Part shown: one piece after another, positions 8,653 through 18,484 of the stretch
How positions within the stretch are numbered: the stretch's first letter is position 1
Layout: every line of letters begins with the position of its first letter
DNA from: Saprospira grandis
Lineage (GTDB): Bacteria; Bacteroidota; Bacteroidia; Chitinophagales; Saprospiraceae
DNA length: 64,000 nucleotides
NCBI RefSeq assembly: GCF_027594745.1
Contig: NZ_CP110854.1
Location: 2,274,501-2,338,500 of the forward strand
Direction: 5' to 3'
Program-made: the position numbers and the translations under genes
Notes under the pieces: model-generated
Databases searched by the model: none
Told to the model about the DNA's origin: nothing
The model's input: only the letters and a program-made list of their open reading frames with translations

Positions 8653-8955
8653 ATGGATATCAGAACGCAATCAATTCACTTTGATGCAGACGTCAAGTTG
8701 TTAGACTTTATTGACAAGAAGGTAGGCAAGTTGAGTACGTTTTTGGACCGTATTGTTAGTGCAGATGTAATCATGAAGCTCGAGAAAACGGGGCAAATCC
8801 AGGATAAAGTTGTAGAGATTAAATTAAATGTCCCTGGAAATGTACTTTTAGCTAAAGAAACTTGCAAAAGTTTTGAAGAAGCTGTAGATTTGTGCGCCGA
8901 ATCGCTAAGGCGTCAGTTATTGAAGTATAAAGGCAAGGTTTTGGACCGCCACTAA
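8653..8955 (+). CDS. hpf: Ribosome hibernation-promoting factor / sigma-54 modulation protein family
   Basis: 100 residues from the ATG at 8653 (MDIRTQSIHFDADVKLLDFI). An in-frame TTG 18 bp upstream exists, but family members begin at about the ATG. The fold is a single S30AE/HPF beta-alpha domain without the C-terminal dimerisation domain of long HPF. Members bind the 30S decoding region and help make inactive 100S ribosomes in stationary phase. Length fits short HPF. It lies just upstream of the tRNA-tuf promoter block, a usual place in Bacteroidota. Confidence 0.85.
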   Translation: MDIRTQSIHFDADVKLLDFIDKKVGKLSTFLDRIVSADVIMKLEKTGQIQDKVVEIKLNVPGNVLLAKETCKSFEEAVDLCAESLRRQLLKYKGKVLDRH

Positions 8956-8982
8956 AAAAACTTGACTTTTTTTTATAAAAAG

Positions 8983-9013
8983 TTTTGAATTACAAAAATA
9001 GCTGCTATATTTG
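8983..9013 (+). promoter_or_regulatory. Bacteroidota-type promoter P1 of the tRNA-tuf operon
   Basis: -33 element TTTTG at 8983-8987, 18 bp spacer, -7 element TATATTTG at 9006-9013, a near-perfect match to the Bacteroidota housekeeping consensus TTTG / TAnnTTTG. The predicted start is about 100 nt before tRNA-Thr(TGT). Confidence 0.75.
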
Positions 9014-9074
9014 CATGCGCTTCTGAGGAAGTGCTGCTTTAAAAAAGCGACAAGAAAAAAAGTTTCTTGATAAA

Positions 9075-9107
9075 TTTTGATACTTAAGTTTTTTTAACTT
9101 ATATTTG
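9075..9107 (+). promoter_or_regulatory. Bacteroidota-type promoter P2 of the tRNA-tuf operon
   Basis: -33 element TTTTG at 9075-9079, 20 bp spacer, -7 element TATATTTG at 9100-9107. The predicted start near 9114 is only about 8 nt before tRNA-Thr(TGT). It is tandem with P1 and shares the same -7 sequence. Confidence 0.8.
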
Positions 9108-9121
9108 CATCTCGAAAAGAA

Positions 9122-9198
9122 GCCGGCATAGCTCAGTTGGCCAGAGCACGTGATTTGTAATCTCGGGGTCGTGGGTTCGAATCCCTCTGCCGGCTCCA
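9122..9198 (+). tRNA. tRNA-Thr (TGT anticodon)
   Basis: Acceptor arms GCCGGCA and TGCCGGC pair fully. D-arm GCTCAGTTGG, anticodon loop TTTGTAA with TGT, T-arm GTGGGTTCGAATCCCTC. The 3' CCA is encoded. First gene of the operon. Confidence 0.96.
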
Positions 9199-9217
9199 CT
9201 TTCTTTTCAAGATGTTT

Positions 9218-9300
9218 GGGGATGCGCCGAAGTTGGAGAGTCGGGGCAGACTGTAAATCTGTTGCTTATAGCTGAGGGGGTTCGAGTCCCTCCATCCCCA
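9218..9300 (+). tRNA. tRNA-Tyr (GTA anticodon)
   Basis: Acceptor arms GGGGATG and CATCCCC, anticodon stem CAGA/TCTG around CTGTAAA, and a long class II variable arm as expected for bacterial tRNA-Tyr. CCA is not encoded. Confidence 0.96.
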
Positions 9301-9327
9301 CAGATTTTAATGATTACACAGTATCAA

Positions 9328-9400
9328 GCGGGAGTAGCTCAGTTGGTAGAGCATTAGCCTTCCAAGCTAACGGTCGCGGGTTCGAGTCTCGTCTCCCGCT
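9328..9400 (+). tRNA. tRNA-Gly (TCC anticodon)
   Basis: Acceptor arms GCGGGAG and CTCCCGC, D-arm GCTCAGTTGG, anticodon stem TTAGC/GCTAA around CTTCCAA, T-arm GCGGGTTCGAGTCTCGT. CCA is not encoded. Confidence 0.96.
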
Positions 9401-9404
9401 CTAC

Positions 9405-9440
9405 AGACGAAAAGGGAGTTAGTTCCCTTTTTGTCTTTTT
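9405..9440 (+). terminator. Intrinsic terminator inside the tRNA cluster
   Basis: Arms GACGAAAAGGGA and TCCCTTTTTGTC with one mismatch, then T6. It follows tRNA-Gly directly and precedes tRNA-Thr(GGT), so part of the transcription likely stops after the first three tRNAs. Confidence 0.75.
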
Positions 9441-9448
9441 TATGACAA

Positions 9449-9523
<75 letters not shown>

Positions 9524-9622
9524 GTCTTGTGTAAGTAACGCGGTTAGTTGCAATTAGTTTAGCATAGCCGAGTTTACGAGTAAGTTATATATTTATAAAA
9601 TCATTTAACACCTATTTAAACA

Positions 9623-10810
<1,188 letters not shown>

Positions 10811-10834
10811 GAAATTCTTACTTTGAATATACAG

Positions 10835-10865
10835 AGTTGGGTGCTTTCTTAGCACCCAACTTTTA
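10835..10865 (+). terminator. Intrinsic terminator after tuf
   Basis: Perfect 11-bp arms AGTTGGGTGCT and AGCACCCAACT, loop TTCTT, then TTT. It lies between tuf and tRNA-Trp, so secE-nusG-rpl-rpo expression from the tuf promoters requires partial read-through or another start. Confidence 0.85.
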
Positions 10866-10868
10866 TAC

Positions 10869-10941
10869 ACGGGTGTGGCTCAATTGGTAGAGCAGCGGTC
10901 TCCAAAACCGCAGGTTGGGGGTTCGAGTCCCTCCGCCCGTG
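10869..10941 (+). tRNA. tRNA-Trp (CCA anticodon)
   Basis: Acceptor arms ACGGGTG and CGCCCGT (one G-T wobble), anticodon stem GCGGT/ACCGC around CTCCAAA, T-arm TGGGGGTTCGAGTCCCTC. It lies 24 bp before secE. Confidence 0.96.
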
Positions 10942-10965
10942 CAAAATCCTTAAACAGGAGGCAAA

Positions 10966-11160
10966 ATGAATGATATCGTACAATATTTCCGCGACAGTTA
11001 CAATGAGCTGAAGCATAAGGTGACTTGGCCCGCATGGAACGAGTTAGAGCAAACCACTGTGGTAGTAATTGTTGCCTCCATTCTTTTGGCATTGCTATTA
11101 TATGGTATGGACAAACTTGTAGTTTTTGTTCTGGAAGTCTTCTATAGCCTCGGTGGCTAA
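10966..11160 (+). CDS. secE: Preprotein translocase subunit SecE
   Basis: 64 residues, the short one-helix form of SecE. The N-terminal amphipathic stretch FRDSYNELKHKVTWPAWNEL is followed by a membrane helix at about residues 27-55. SecE clamps SecY in the inner-membrane translocon. It precedes nusG, the near-universal partner. An AGGAGG stretch lies 8 bp ahead of the start, unusual here since most genes in the window lack a Shine-Dalgarno site. Confidence 0.95.
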   Translation: MNDIVQYFRDSYNELKHKVTWPAWNELEQTTVVVIVASILLALLLYGMDKLVVFVLEVFYSLGG

Positions 11161-11217
11161 GCTTAGATTTCTCCTTAGGAAACGCTACGACTACAAATCA
11201 AGAGAATTAAAGCTGTC

Positions 11218-11760
11218 ATGTCTACAAATTGGTATTGCCTTAGAGTAATTTCAAATAAAGAACGAAAAATCAAAGAGCGCCTAGATGCGCATATTGAACG
11301 TTCTAACTGGAGGGAGATCGTTCCCCACATCATTGTTCCCACTGAAAAAATTTATAAGATCCGCAACGGAAAAAAGGTAATCCAAGAGCGTACGCTTACG
11401 CCAGGTTACATTATGGTAGAAGCGGATCCACATCGTTTTACTATTGAAATCATCCAAGCTATTGCTAATAGCAAGGATGTTATTCATTTTTTGGGCCGCG
11501 ATAATCCAGAGCCCATGAAAGAGCATGAAGTAAAACGAATGCTTTCTCAGGTTGACTCTTCAGAGGAAGAAGGCGAATCACTAGCCGATCCATTTATTGT
11601 TGGAGAGGATGTCAAGGTGATTGAAGGCCCCTTCCAAAACTTTATCGGAACTATCCAAGAGGTAAATGAAGAGAAGAAAAAGCTAAAGCTAATTATCAAA
11701 GTCTTTGGCCGAGGAACAGAAGTCGAATTGAATTTTATGCAAGTTGAAAAACAATCTTAA
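11218..11760 (+). CDS. nusG: Transcription termination/antitermination factor NusG
   Basis: 180 residues. The NGN domain begins NWYCLRVISNKERKIKERL and includes the LTPGYIMVEA stretch. A C-terminal KOW domain carries DVKVIEGPFQNFIGTIQEVNEEK. It binds RNA polymerase and couples transcription to Rho or the ribosome. It lies 57 bp after secE and 2 bp before rplK. Confidence 0.97.
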   Translation: MSTNWYCLRVISNKERKIKERLDAHIERSNWREIVPHIIVPTEKIYKIRNGKKVIQERTLTPGYIMVEADPHRFTIEIIQAIANSKDVIHFLGRDNPEPMKEHEVKRMLSQVDSSEEEGESLADPFIVGEDVKVIEGPFQNFIGTIQEVNEEKKKLKLIIKVFGRGTEVELNFMQVEKQS

Positions 11761-11762
11761 TA

Positions 11763-12221
11763 ATGGCGAAAGAAGTCGAAACCCTCATTAAATTGCAGGT
11801 GAAAGGCGGACAAGCCAACCCAGCTCCTCCCGTAGGTCCCGCTCTAGGTGCCAAAGGGGTGAACATCATGGAATTCTGCAAACGTTTTAATGCAGAAACC
11901 CAAGATAAAATGGGCCAAGTTTGTCCTGTGATTATCACAGTCTTCAAAGACAAGTCCTTTACATTTGTAATTAAAACAGCCCCTGCTGCTGTTCAGCTAA
12001 AAGAGGCCGCTGGCCTTAAGGGTAAGCCCGGTTCTTCACAGCCCAACTTGGTGAAAGTTGGATCTGTAACATGGGACCAAGTCCGCGCAATCGCAGAAGA
12101 CAAAATGGCTGACCTTAACTGCTTCACAGTAGAATCAGGCATGCGCATGGTCGCAGGTACTGCTCGCTCTATGGGTCTTACAGTAGAAGGCACCGCACCC
12201 TGGGAAGAGGCTCAGGCGTAA
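11763..12221 (+). CDS. rplK: Ribosomal protein L11
   Basis: 152 residues. The N-terminal domain KLQVKGGQANPAPPVGPALG and the C-terminal rRNA-binding domain ending in SGMRMVAGTARSMGLTVEG are as expected. It is part of the GTPase-associated centre. The start lies 2 bp after nusG, so translation may be coupled. Confidence 0.98.
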   Translation: MAKEVETLIKLQVKGGQANPAPPVGPALGAKGVNIMEFCKRFNAETQDKMGQVCPVIITVFKDKSFTFVIKTAPAAVQLKEAAGLKGKPGSSQPNLVKVGSVTWDQVRAIAEDKMADLNCFTVESGMRMVAGTARSMGLTVEGTAPWEEAQA

Positions 12222-12243
12222 GCAGTAAACAAAATTATTTAAG

Positions 12244-12269
12244 TCTCTATTTGAACCTCTAAATAGAGA
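12244..12269 (+). promoter_or_regulatory. Hairpin in the rplK-rplA spacer
   Basis: Perfect 9-bp arms TCTCTATTT and AAATAGAGA around an 8-nt loop, without a T-run, 26 bp ahead of rplA. It may be an mRNA processing or regulatory site. I cannot match it to the L1-binding fold. Confidence 0.4.
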
Positions 12270-12294
12270 TAACTATTCAAACACAATTTATCAA

Positions 12295-12987
12295 ATGGCT
12301 CGATTGAGTAAGAAAAAAGCCGAAGCGCTTAAAAAAGTTGATGCCGAGAAATTGTACACACTAGAGGAAGCAATGACACTTCTCCAAGAAGTGAACTATG
12401 CGAAGTTTAATGCTTCTGTAGATTTGCACATCAGACTAGGGGTAGACCCCCGTAAAGCTGATCAGAATCTACGAGGTACCATCTCTCTCCCTAACGGTAC
12501 AGGTAAAGAAAAGAAGGTTCTTGTTTTCTGTACACCTGATAAAGAACAGGAGGCTAAAGAGGCGGGCGCAGACTACGCTGGTTTACAGGAATACATCACT
12601 AAGATCCAAGAAGGTTGGACCGATGTTGATGTAGTAGTGGCAATGCCTAGTGTAATGGCTCAAGTAGGTCGTTTAGGTCGTGTTCTAGGTCCCCGTGGCC
12701 TCATGCCTAACCCTAAAACAGGAACTGTAACACCCAATGTTGGTGATGCTGTTCGCGAAATTAAAAAAGGAAAGACCTCCTTCCGGGTAGATAAGTACGG
12801 TATCGTTCATACTTCTGTAGGACGCGTACAGTTCCAACCCAATCAACTTGTAGAAAATGCTCAGGAAGTAATCGAAACTCTTTCTCGTATGAAGCCCTCT
12901 TCTGCGAAAGGAACTTACTTCAAAAGCATTACTGTGGCCTCTACTATGAGCCCCGGTATCAAAATCGACCCCAAGTCGGCTCGATAA
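12295..12987 (+). CDS. rplA: Ribosomal protein L1
   Basis: 230 residues, standard length. Family stretches include FNASVDLHIRLGVDPRKADQ, GLMPNPKTGTVTPNV and SFRVDKYGIVHTSVGR. It binds 23S rRNA at the L1 stalk and in many bacteria represses its own operon. Confidence 0.98.
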   Translation: MARLSKKKAEALKKVDAEKLYTLEEAMTLLQEVNYAKFNASVDLHIRLGVDPRKADQNLRGTISLPNGTGKEKKVLVFCTPDKEQEAKEAGADYAGLQEYITKIQEGWTDVDVVVAMPSVMAQVGRLGRVLGPRGLMPNPKTGTVTPNVGDAVREIKKGKTSFRVDKYGIVHTSVGRVQFQPNQLVENAQEVIETLSRMKPSSAKGTYFKSITVASTMSPGIKIDPKSAR

Positions 12988-13029
12988 TTTAAATTCAACT
13001 ATTGGTAAGGTCTTTAAAATAGCAATATA

Positions 13030-13566
13030 ATGACACGCGAACAGAAAACTGCGGTGATCGAAGAGCTAGCTAGCCAATTCCAAGATTCTAAGTATTTCTA
13101 TATCACAGATACTTCAGAGCTAACTGTTGAAAAAACAAATCAGCTCCGTCGTAAGTGCTTCGAAAGCGGCATCCAAATGAAGGTAGTCAAAAATACCCTC
13201 ATTCGTAAAGCCCTCGAACGTGCCGCCGACGCCAATGAAGAAAACTACACAGAGATCTATTCAGCCCTAAAAGGCTTCTCTGCTGTGATGTTTACTGAGA
13301 CTGGAAACGTTCCCGCTAAACTCATCAAAGAGTTCCGCAAAGAGAATAATAAGCCGCTACTTAAAGCCGCTTTTATCGACTCTTCAGTATATATCGGAGA
13401 CGATCAAGTAGAAGCTCTCACTCAGATCAAATCTAAGGAAGAACTTCTTGGCGAGATCATCGGTCTACTCGAATCTCCTATCAAAAATGTTATGGGCGCC
13501 CTCCAATCTGGAGGCAATACCATCACAGGACTCCTCAAAGCGCTCGAAGAGCGTGAGTCTGCCTAA
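13030..13566 (+). CDS. rplJ: Ribosomal protein L10
   Basis: 178 residues. N-terminal rRNA-binding domain (REQKTAVIEELASQFQDSKY, then MKVVKNTLIRKALE) and a C-terminal helix ending in GNTITGLLKALEERE that holds L7/L12 dimers. It lies 73 bp before rplL. Confidence 0.97.
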   Translation: MTREQKTAVIEELASQFQDSKYFYITDTSELTVEKTNQLRRKCFESGIQMKVVKNTLIRKALERAADANEENYTEIYSALKGFSAVMFTETGNVPAKLIKEFRKENNKPLLKAAFIDSSVYIGDDQVEALTQIKSKEELLGEIIGLLESPIKNVMGALQSGGNTITGLLKALEERESA

Positions 13567-13639
13567 AGATTTTGGCTTCCACCAACATCACCCATATATC
13601 CAACATTCCTTTTAACAACAATCTCTAAAAGCTAATAAA

Positions 13640-14014
13640 ATGGCTGATCTAAATCAACTAGCAGAACAACTAGTTAACCTAACCGTTAAAGAAGTAAAAG
13701 ACTTGGCTGACATCCTTAAGGATGAGTATGGTATCGAACCCGCTGCTGCCGCTGTTGCTGTTGCTGGCCCCGCTGCTGGTGGCGACGCTGCTGCTGCTGA
13801 GCAAACTGAATTTGACGTAATCCTTAAGTCTGCTGGTGCAGCTAAACTACAAGTAGTTAAGGCTGTTAAAACTCTTCTCGGTGTAGGCCTAAAAGAAGCT
13901 AAAGCTATGGTTGACAGCGCTCCCGCTCCTGTCAAAGAAAAAGTTTCTAAAGAAGAAGCTGAGCAAATTAAGGCTGAACTAGAAGGCGCCGGTGCTGAAG
14001 TAGAAGTGAAGTAA
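13640..14014 (+). CDS. rplL: Ribosomal protein L7/L12
   Basis: 124 residues. N-terminal dimerisation helix, Ala-rich hinge (residues 35-53, with AAAAVAVAGPAAGG), and a globular C-terminal domain with FDVILKSAGAAKLQVVKAVK and GLGLKEAKAMVDSAP-type sequence that recruits translation GTPases. Confidence 0.98.
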   Translation: MADLNQLAEQLVNLTVKEVKDLADILKDEYGIEPAAAAVAVAGPAAGGDAAAAEQTEFDVILKSAGAAKLQVVKAVKTLLGVGLKEAKAMVDSAPAPVKEKVSKEEAEQIKAELEGAGAEVEVK

Positions 14015-14061
14015 GTACATACTGCGTTCGCATAATTAGCATGCGCTCGTATCTATATCTA

Positions 14062-14093
14062 AGGCTTAGTTACAGCTTGCTGTAACTAAGCCT
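14062..14093 (+). promoter_or_regulatory. Strong hairpin in the rplL-rpoB spacer
   Basis: Perfect 14-bp arms AGGCTTAGTTACAG and CTGTAACTAAGCCT around loop CTTG, without a T-run. In many bacteria an attenuator or RNase III site here lowers rpoB relative to ribosomal protein output; the position suggests the same job. Confidence 0.65.
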
Positions 14094-14179
14094 ATTCAGC
14101 TATTATACTACCTTCTATAAATCTTGCTACTTTGCTCACAATCAGACAATAAGTAGTCGACCTAAATTTAAAAGGCTAA

Positions 14180-17100
14180 ATGGCAAAAAGTACAACTCTT
14201 ACTCCCAAAAGACCAGAACGCTTTAGTTTCGGTAAAATCCAACACGATAACCACTATCCGGATTTTCTCGAAATTCAAGTTAAGTCTTTTGAGGAGTTTT
14301 TTCAGTTAGAGACCACCCTTGAAAGTCGCTTCAACGAGGGACTCTATCAGGTGTTCCAAGAAAATTTTCCAATCACTGATGCCCGCAACATCTTTGTCCT
14401 GGAATTCCTTAACTATTTTATCGACCCTCCTCGCTATACTATCGATGAATGTATGGAGAGAGGGCTTACCTATAGCGTCCCACTCAAAGCAAAACTTCGC
14501 CTGTCTTGTAATGATGAAGAACATGTCGACTTTGAGCAAACTGTACAAGATGTATTCTTAGGCAATATCCCTTATATGACGCCTAAAGGTACATTCGTAA
14601 TCAATGGCGCCGAACGTGTAATCGTTTCTCAACTGCACCGCTCTCCCGGTGTATTTTTTGGCCAAAGCCGCCACCCCAACGGTACAAAAATCTACTCTGC
14701 CCGTGTTATCCCTTTCAAAGGAGCTTGGATGGAGTTTGCTACCGATATTAACTCGGTGATGTATGCCTACATCGACCGCAAAAAGAAGTTTCCCGTTACT
14801 ACGCTCCTCCGTGCCATCGGATACCGCGATATCCTTGGCCTATTTGGCCTCGCCGATGAAGTGGAAGCTACGCAGGAAGCCCTTGAACAACACCTAGGCC
14901 GTAAACTCGCCGCCCGCGTTCTCCGCTCTTGGGTAGAGGACTTTGTCGATGAGGATACCGGTGAGGTGGTGTCTATCGAACGTAATGAGGTGATCCTCGA
15001 ACGTGACGTAATCCTTGATGAAGATAATATTCAAGAGGTGATCGATATCGGAGTAGATAAGGTGATCCTCCAAAGAGAAAATGTAGAAGATGATTATAGC
15101 ATCATCTACAATACCCTCCAAAAGGATACTTCTAACTCTGAAATCGAAGCCGTTCAACATATCTATCGCCAATTGCGTGGATCTGATCCACCCGATGACG
15201 AAACCGCTCGCGGTATTATCGATAAACTCTTCTTCTCCGATAAGCGCTATAGCCTCGGTGAAGTTGGCCGATATAAAATTAACCGCAAACTAGATCTCGA
15301 CGAAAGTAACGATACTTCTGTCCTTACTAAAGAGGATATTATCGCTATCGTTAAGTATCTAGTCAAATTGATTAACCAAAAAGCTGAGATCGATGATATC
15401 GACCACCTCAGCAACCGCCGTGTCCGTACCGTTGGCGAACAACTCTATGCCCAGTTTGGCGTAGGCCTAGCCCGTATGGCCCGCACGATCCGCGAAAGAA
15501 TGAATGTTCGCGATAATGAAGTGTTTACTCCCGTAGACCTCATCAACACAAGAACACTCTCTTCTGTGATCAACTCTTTCTTTGGTACTAGCCAACTTTC
15601 TCAGTTCCTCGACCAAACTAACCCGCTCTCAGAAATTACACACAAACGTAGAATTTCTGCTCTCGGTCCAGGTGGTCTCTCTAGAGAAAGAGCAGGCTTT
15701 GAGGTTCGTGACGTTCACTATTCTCACTATGGCCGCCTTTGTACTATCGAAACTCCTGAAGGTCCCAATATTGGTCTTATCTCTACACTCTGTGTGCACG
15801 CTAAGATTAATAAAATGGGCTTTATCGAAACCCCCTACCGTAGCGTAACTAAAGGAGGTAAGGTCGATCTCAAAAATGATCCCGTCTATCTCTCCGCAGA
15901 AGAAGAGGATTTTAAAACGATCGCTCAGGCTAATACCACCCTCAGCAAAAAAGGCGTTTTCGATACCGATCGCGTGAAGTGCCGTAACCATGGCGACTTC
16001 CCCGTTCTCGATCCTTCTGACGACGAAATCGAATTCATCGATATCGCTCCTAACCAAATTGTAGGGGTCTCTGCCTCTATGATTCCTTTCCTCTCTCATG
16101 ATGATGCAAACCGTGCACTCATGGGCTCTAACATGCAGCGCCAAGCTGTACCCCTTCTTCGCCCTTCTGCCCCTACCGTGGGTACCGGCCTAGAAGCTAA
16201 AGTAGCCCAAGATTCTCGTATGCTGATCAATGCAGAAGGATCTGGTGTGGTCGAATATGTAGATGCTCGCAAAATCGTTATCCGATACGATAGAACCGAT
16301 GAGCAACGCCTCACTTCTTTCGATGACGATTTGACAACCTATAACTTGGTGAAGTTCCGCAGAACTAACCAAAGTACTTGTATCAATATCAAACCTATCG
16401 TCCGCAAAGGCGAAAAGGTCCATAAAGGCAAAATCCTCTGCGAAGGTTATGCTACCGATAATGGCGAACTCGCCCTCGGTCAAAACCTTAAGGTGGCCTT
16501 TATGCCCTGGAAAGGATACAACTTTGAGGATGCAATCGTGCTTTCTCAACGTGTAGTCCGTGAAGATATCTTTACTTCTCTTCATATCGAGGAGTTCGAA
16601 CTAGATGTCCGCGATACTAAATTAGGTGAAGAAGAGTTTACCAATGATATTCCCAACGTTTCTGAAGAGGCCACTAAAGACTTGGATGAAAACGGTATCG
16701 TGCGCACCGGCGCATGGGTCCGCGATGGCGATATTATTATCGGTAAAATTACGCCCAAAGGCGAATCTGACCCCACCCCAGAAGAAAAGTTGCTCCGCGC
16801 AATTTTTGGCGACAAGGCCGGAGATGTAAAAGATGCTTCTCTCAAAATGTCTCCCTCTGCTAAAGGGGTGATCATTGGCTCTCGCCTTTTTGTCCGCGCC
16901 AAAAAGGATAAGGTCCAAAAGGCTAAAGACAAGCAAATGCTCGATAAATTAGAGCAGGAGCATAGCCAAGAGATTAAAGAGCATACTCAAGTTCTCGTCG
17001 AGAAGTTGATGCAGGTCCTCGAAGGCCAAAATTCTGCCGGCGTTCGTAGTATCTATGCCGAATTGCTTATCCCCCAAGGTGCACCCTTTACACAAAGAGC

Positions 17101-18001
17101 GCTTAAGGATATCGATTATAGCGCCGTAGATTACTCGAACTGGACAGAAGACGATACCGTAAACAAACAGGTCCGCACCCTCTTGCACAATTATACCATT
17201 AAGCTCAATAAGAAGATTAGTGTGTATAAGCGTAAGAAGTTTGCGATCAATATCGGTGACGAACTACCCGCCGGTGTCCTCAAATTGGCCAAAGTATATA
17301 TGGCCAAAAAGCGTAAGCTGAAAGTAGGGGATAAGTTGGCCGGTCGTCACGGTAATAAAGGTATTGTGGCCCGTATCGTTCGCGATGAAGATATGCCTTT
17401 CCTCGAAGATGGAACACCCATGGACATCGTCCTTAACCCTCTAGGGGTACCCTCTCGTATGAACCTCGGACAGATCTTTGAAACTGTTCTGGGTTGGGCG
17501 GGCGAAAAACTCAATATGACTTTCGCTACTCCCGTATTCGATGAGGCCAAGGTGCACCAAATTGAGGAATACGTACAAAAAGCTGGCTTGCCTAGCTATG
17601 GCGAAACTTATCTCTATGACGGAGAAACTGGCGACCGCTTCCACCAAAAAGCAACTGTCGGGGTGATCTACATGTTGAAACTCTCTCACATGGTAGACGA
17701 TAAGATGCACGCCCGTTCTATCGGTCCTTACTCACTCATTACGCAGCAGCCCCTCGGTGGTAAAGCCCAGTTTGGTGGTCAGCGTTTTGGTGAAATGGAG
17801 GTTTGGGCCCTAGAAGCATTCGGCGCCTCGCATATCCTACAAGAAATCTTGACCATCAAATCTGACGATATTATCGGACGCGCCAAAGCTTACGAAACGA
17901 TCGTTAAAGGCGATAACTTACCTACTCCCGGTATTCCGGAATCATTCAATGTACTGGTACACGAACTTAGAGGTTTGGCCCTAGAAGTCAAGTTTGACTA
18001 A
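14180..18001 (+). CDS. rpoB: RNA polymerase subunit beta
   Basis: 1273 residues. The rifampicin-binding region near residues 470-540 reads SQLSQFLDQTNPLSEITHKR and onward with the wild-type residues at the usual resistance positions (Asp, His and Ser are present), so sensitivity is predicted. The C terminus has GGQRFGEMEVWALEAFGA. Normally rpoC follows within about 100 bp; here a 483-bp spacer with two GC-rich elements intervenes. Confidence 0.99.
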   Translation: MAKSTTLTPKRPERFSFGKIQHDNHYPDFLEIQVKSFEEFFQLETTLESRFNEGLYQVFQENFPITDARNIFVLEFLNYFIDPPRYTIDECMERGLTYSVPLKAKLRLSCNDEEHVDFEQTVQDVFLGNIPYMTPKGTFVINGAERVIVSQLHRSPGVFFGQSRHPNGTKIYSARVIPFKGAWMEFATDINSVMYAYIDRKKKFPVTTLLRAIGYRDILGLFGLADEVEATQEALEQHLGRKLAARVLRSWVEDFVDEDTGEVVSIERNEVILERDVILDEDNIQEVIDIGVDKVILQRENVEDDYSIIYNTLQKDTSNSEIEAVQHIYRQLRGSDPPDDETARGIIDKLFFSDKRYSLGEVGRYKINRKLDLDESNDTSVLTKEDIIAIVKYLVKLINQKAEIDDIDHLSNRRVRTVGEQLYAQFGVGLARMARTIRERMNVRDNEVFTPVDLINTRTLSSVINSFFGTSQLSQFLDQTNPLSEITHKRRISALGPGGLSRERAGFEVRDVHYSHYGRLCTIETPEGPNIGLISTLCVHAKINKMGFIETPYRSVTKGGKVDLKNDPVYLSAEEEDFKTIAQANTTLSKKGVFDTDRVKCRNHGDFPVLDPSDDEIEFIDIAPNQIVGVSASMIPFLSHDDANRALMGSNMQRQAVPLLRPSAPTVGTGLEAKVAQDSRMLINAEGSGVVEYVDARKIVIRYDRTDEQRLTSFDDDLTTYNLVKFRRTNQSTCINIKPIVRKGEKVHKGKILCEGYATDNGELALGQNLKVAFMPWKGYNFEDAIVLSQRVVREDIFTSLHIEEFELDVRDTKLGEEEFTNDIPNVSEEATKDLDENGIVRTGAWVRDGDIIIGKITPKGESDPTPEEKLLRAIFGDKAGDVKDASLKMSPSAKGVIIGSRLFVRAKKDKVQKAKDKQMLDKLEQEHSQEIKEHTQVLVEKLMQVLEGQNSAGVRSIYAELLIPQGAPFTQRALKDIDYSAVDYSNWTEDDTVNKQVRTLLHNYTIKLNKKISVYKRKKFAINIGDELPAGVLKLAKVYMAKKRKLKVGDKLAGRHGNKGIVARIVRDEDMPFLEDGTPMDIVLNPLGVPSRMNLGQIFETVLGWAGEKLNMTFATPVFDEAKVHQIEEYVQKAGLPSYGETYLYDGETGDRFHQKATVGVIYMLKLSHMVDDKMHARSIGPYSLITQQPLGGKAQFGGQRFGEMEVWALEAFGASHILQEILTIKSDDIIGRAKAYETIVKGDNLPTPGIPESFNVLVHELRGLALEVKFD

Positions 18002-18030
18002 GCCTTCCTTTTTGTTCACTCTGCTTTTTA

Positions 18031-18164
18031 TTTGGGGCCTCCTGCCCAACTTGGCCTCTGGCCAAGACGGGCAGGCGCTACGCTCTGCAGCTCGCTGTTC
18101 GCTCGGCCCTTCGGCCTGCGGCCTCGGTCTGCCGCTTCGCGGCACTGCTGCGCATCGCTAGGCC
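18031..18164 (+). repeat. GC-rich structured element, copy R4a (GGCCT/AGGCC subtype), between rpoB and rpoC
   Basis: Head TTTGGGGCCTCCTGCCC, first hairpin with nested arms including TGGCC/GGCCA, core GCTCGCTGTTCGCTCGGCC, second hairpin with GGCC arms, third with arms TGCCGC/GCGGCA, tail GCGCATCGCTAGGCC. It is the left half of a head-out inverted pair with R4b. The 129 bp between them show nothing recognisable. Confidence 0.9.
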
Positions 18165-18293
18165 AGGGCCAAACAACGGCCCAGCTCGGCTGCGCCTCGC
18201 TCGGCCTCCTCATAAAAAGCAGAGCCTTGCTTTTGTCTTCTTTTAATTGCAACTGTTCTCGCCAAGAGCTAGCTAATGGGCCAAACGCCCCTT

Positions 18294-18418
18294 GGCCTAG
18301 CGCTGTGAAGGGGTGGCCGAAGGCCAGACCCAGCCGCCAAAGGCGGCGCAGGGCCGAGCAGACCTGCGAGCCCCGCAACATAGCGCCGCAAGGCGTAGCC
18401 GCTGCGGAGGCCCCAAAA
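18294..18418 (-). repeat. GC-rich structured element, copy R4b (GGCCT/AGGCC subtype), between rpoB and rpoC
   Basis: On the minus strand: head TTTTGGGGCCTCCGC, hairpin with arms CGCCTTGCGGCG type, core GCTCGCAGGTCTGCTCGGCC, hairpin CGCC/GGCG, hairpin TGGCC/GGCCA, tail CAGCGCTAGGCC. It is the right half of the inverted pair with R4a and ends 66 bp before rpoC. Confidence 0.9.
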
Positions 18419-18449
18419 GAATATAAAAGCCTATCCTATTAAATGCCTC

Positions 18450-18477
18450 TTGCTGGCCCCCAGCCAGCCTAAATTTG
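18450..18477 (+). promoter_or_regulatory. Possible promoter for rpoC
   Basis: TTG at 18450-18452, 17 bp spacer, and a full -7 match TAAATTTG at 18470-18477. The start site would fall almost on the rpoC ATG at 18485, giving a leaderless message, so this is weak. It would explain how rpoC tolerates the upstream pair of structured elements. Confidence 0.3.
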
Positions 18478-18484
18478 TCTTCTT

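Noticed and set aside
12222..12294. L1-binding autoregulatory site
   Set aside because: The hairpin before rplA is a plain stem-loop and lacks the internal-loop pattern of L1 targets as far as I can judge by eye.
14306..17710. Open frames antisense or shifted within rpoB and rpoC
   Set aside because: They are shadows of strongly conserved coding sequence with no own signals.
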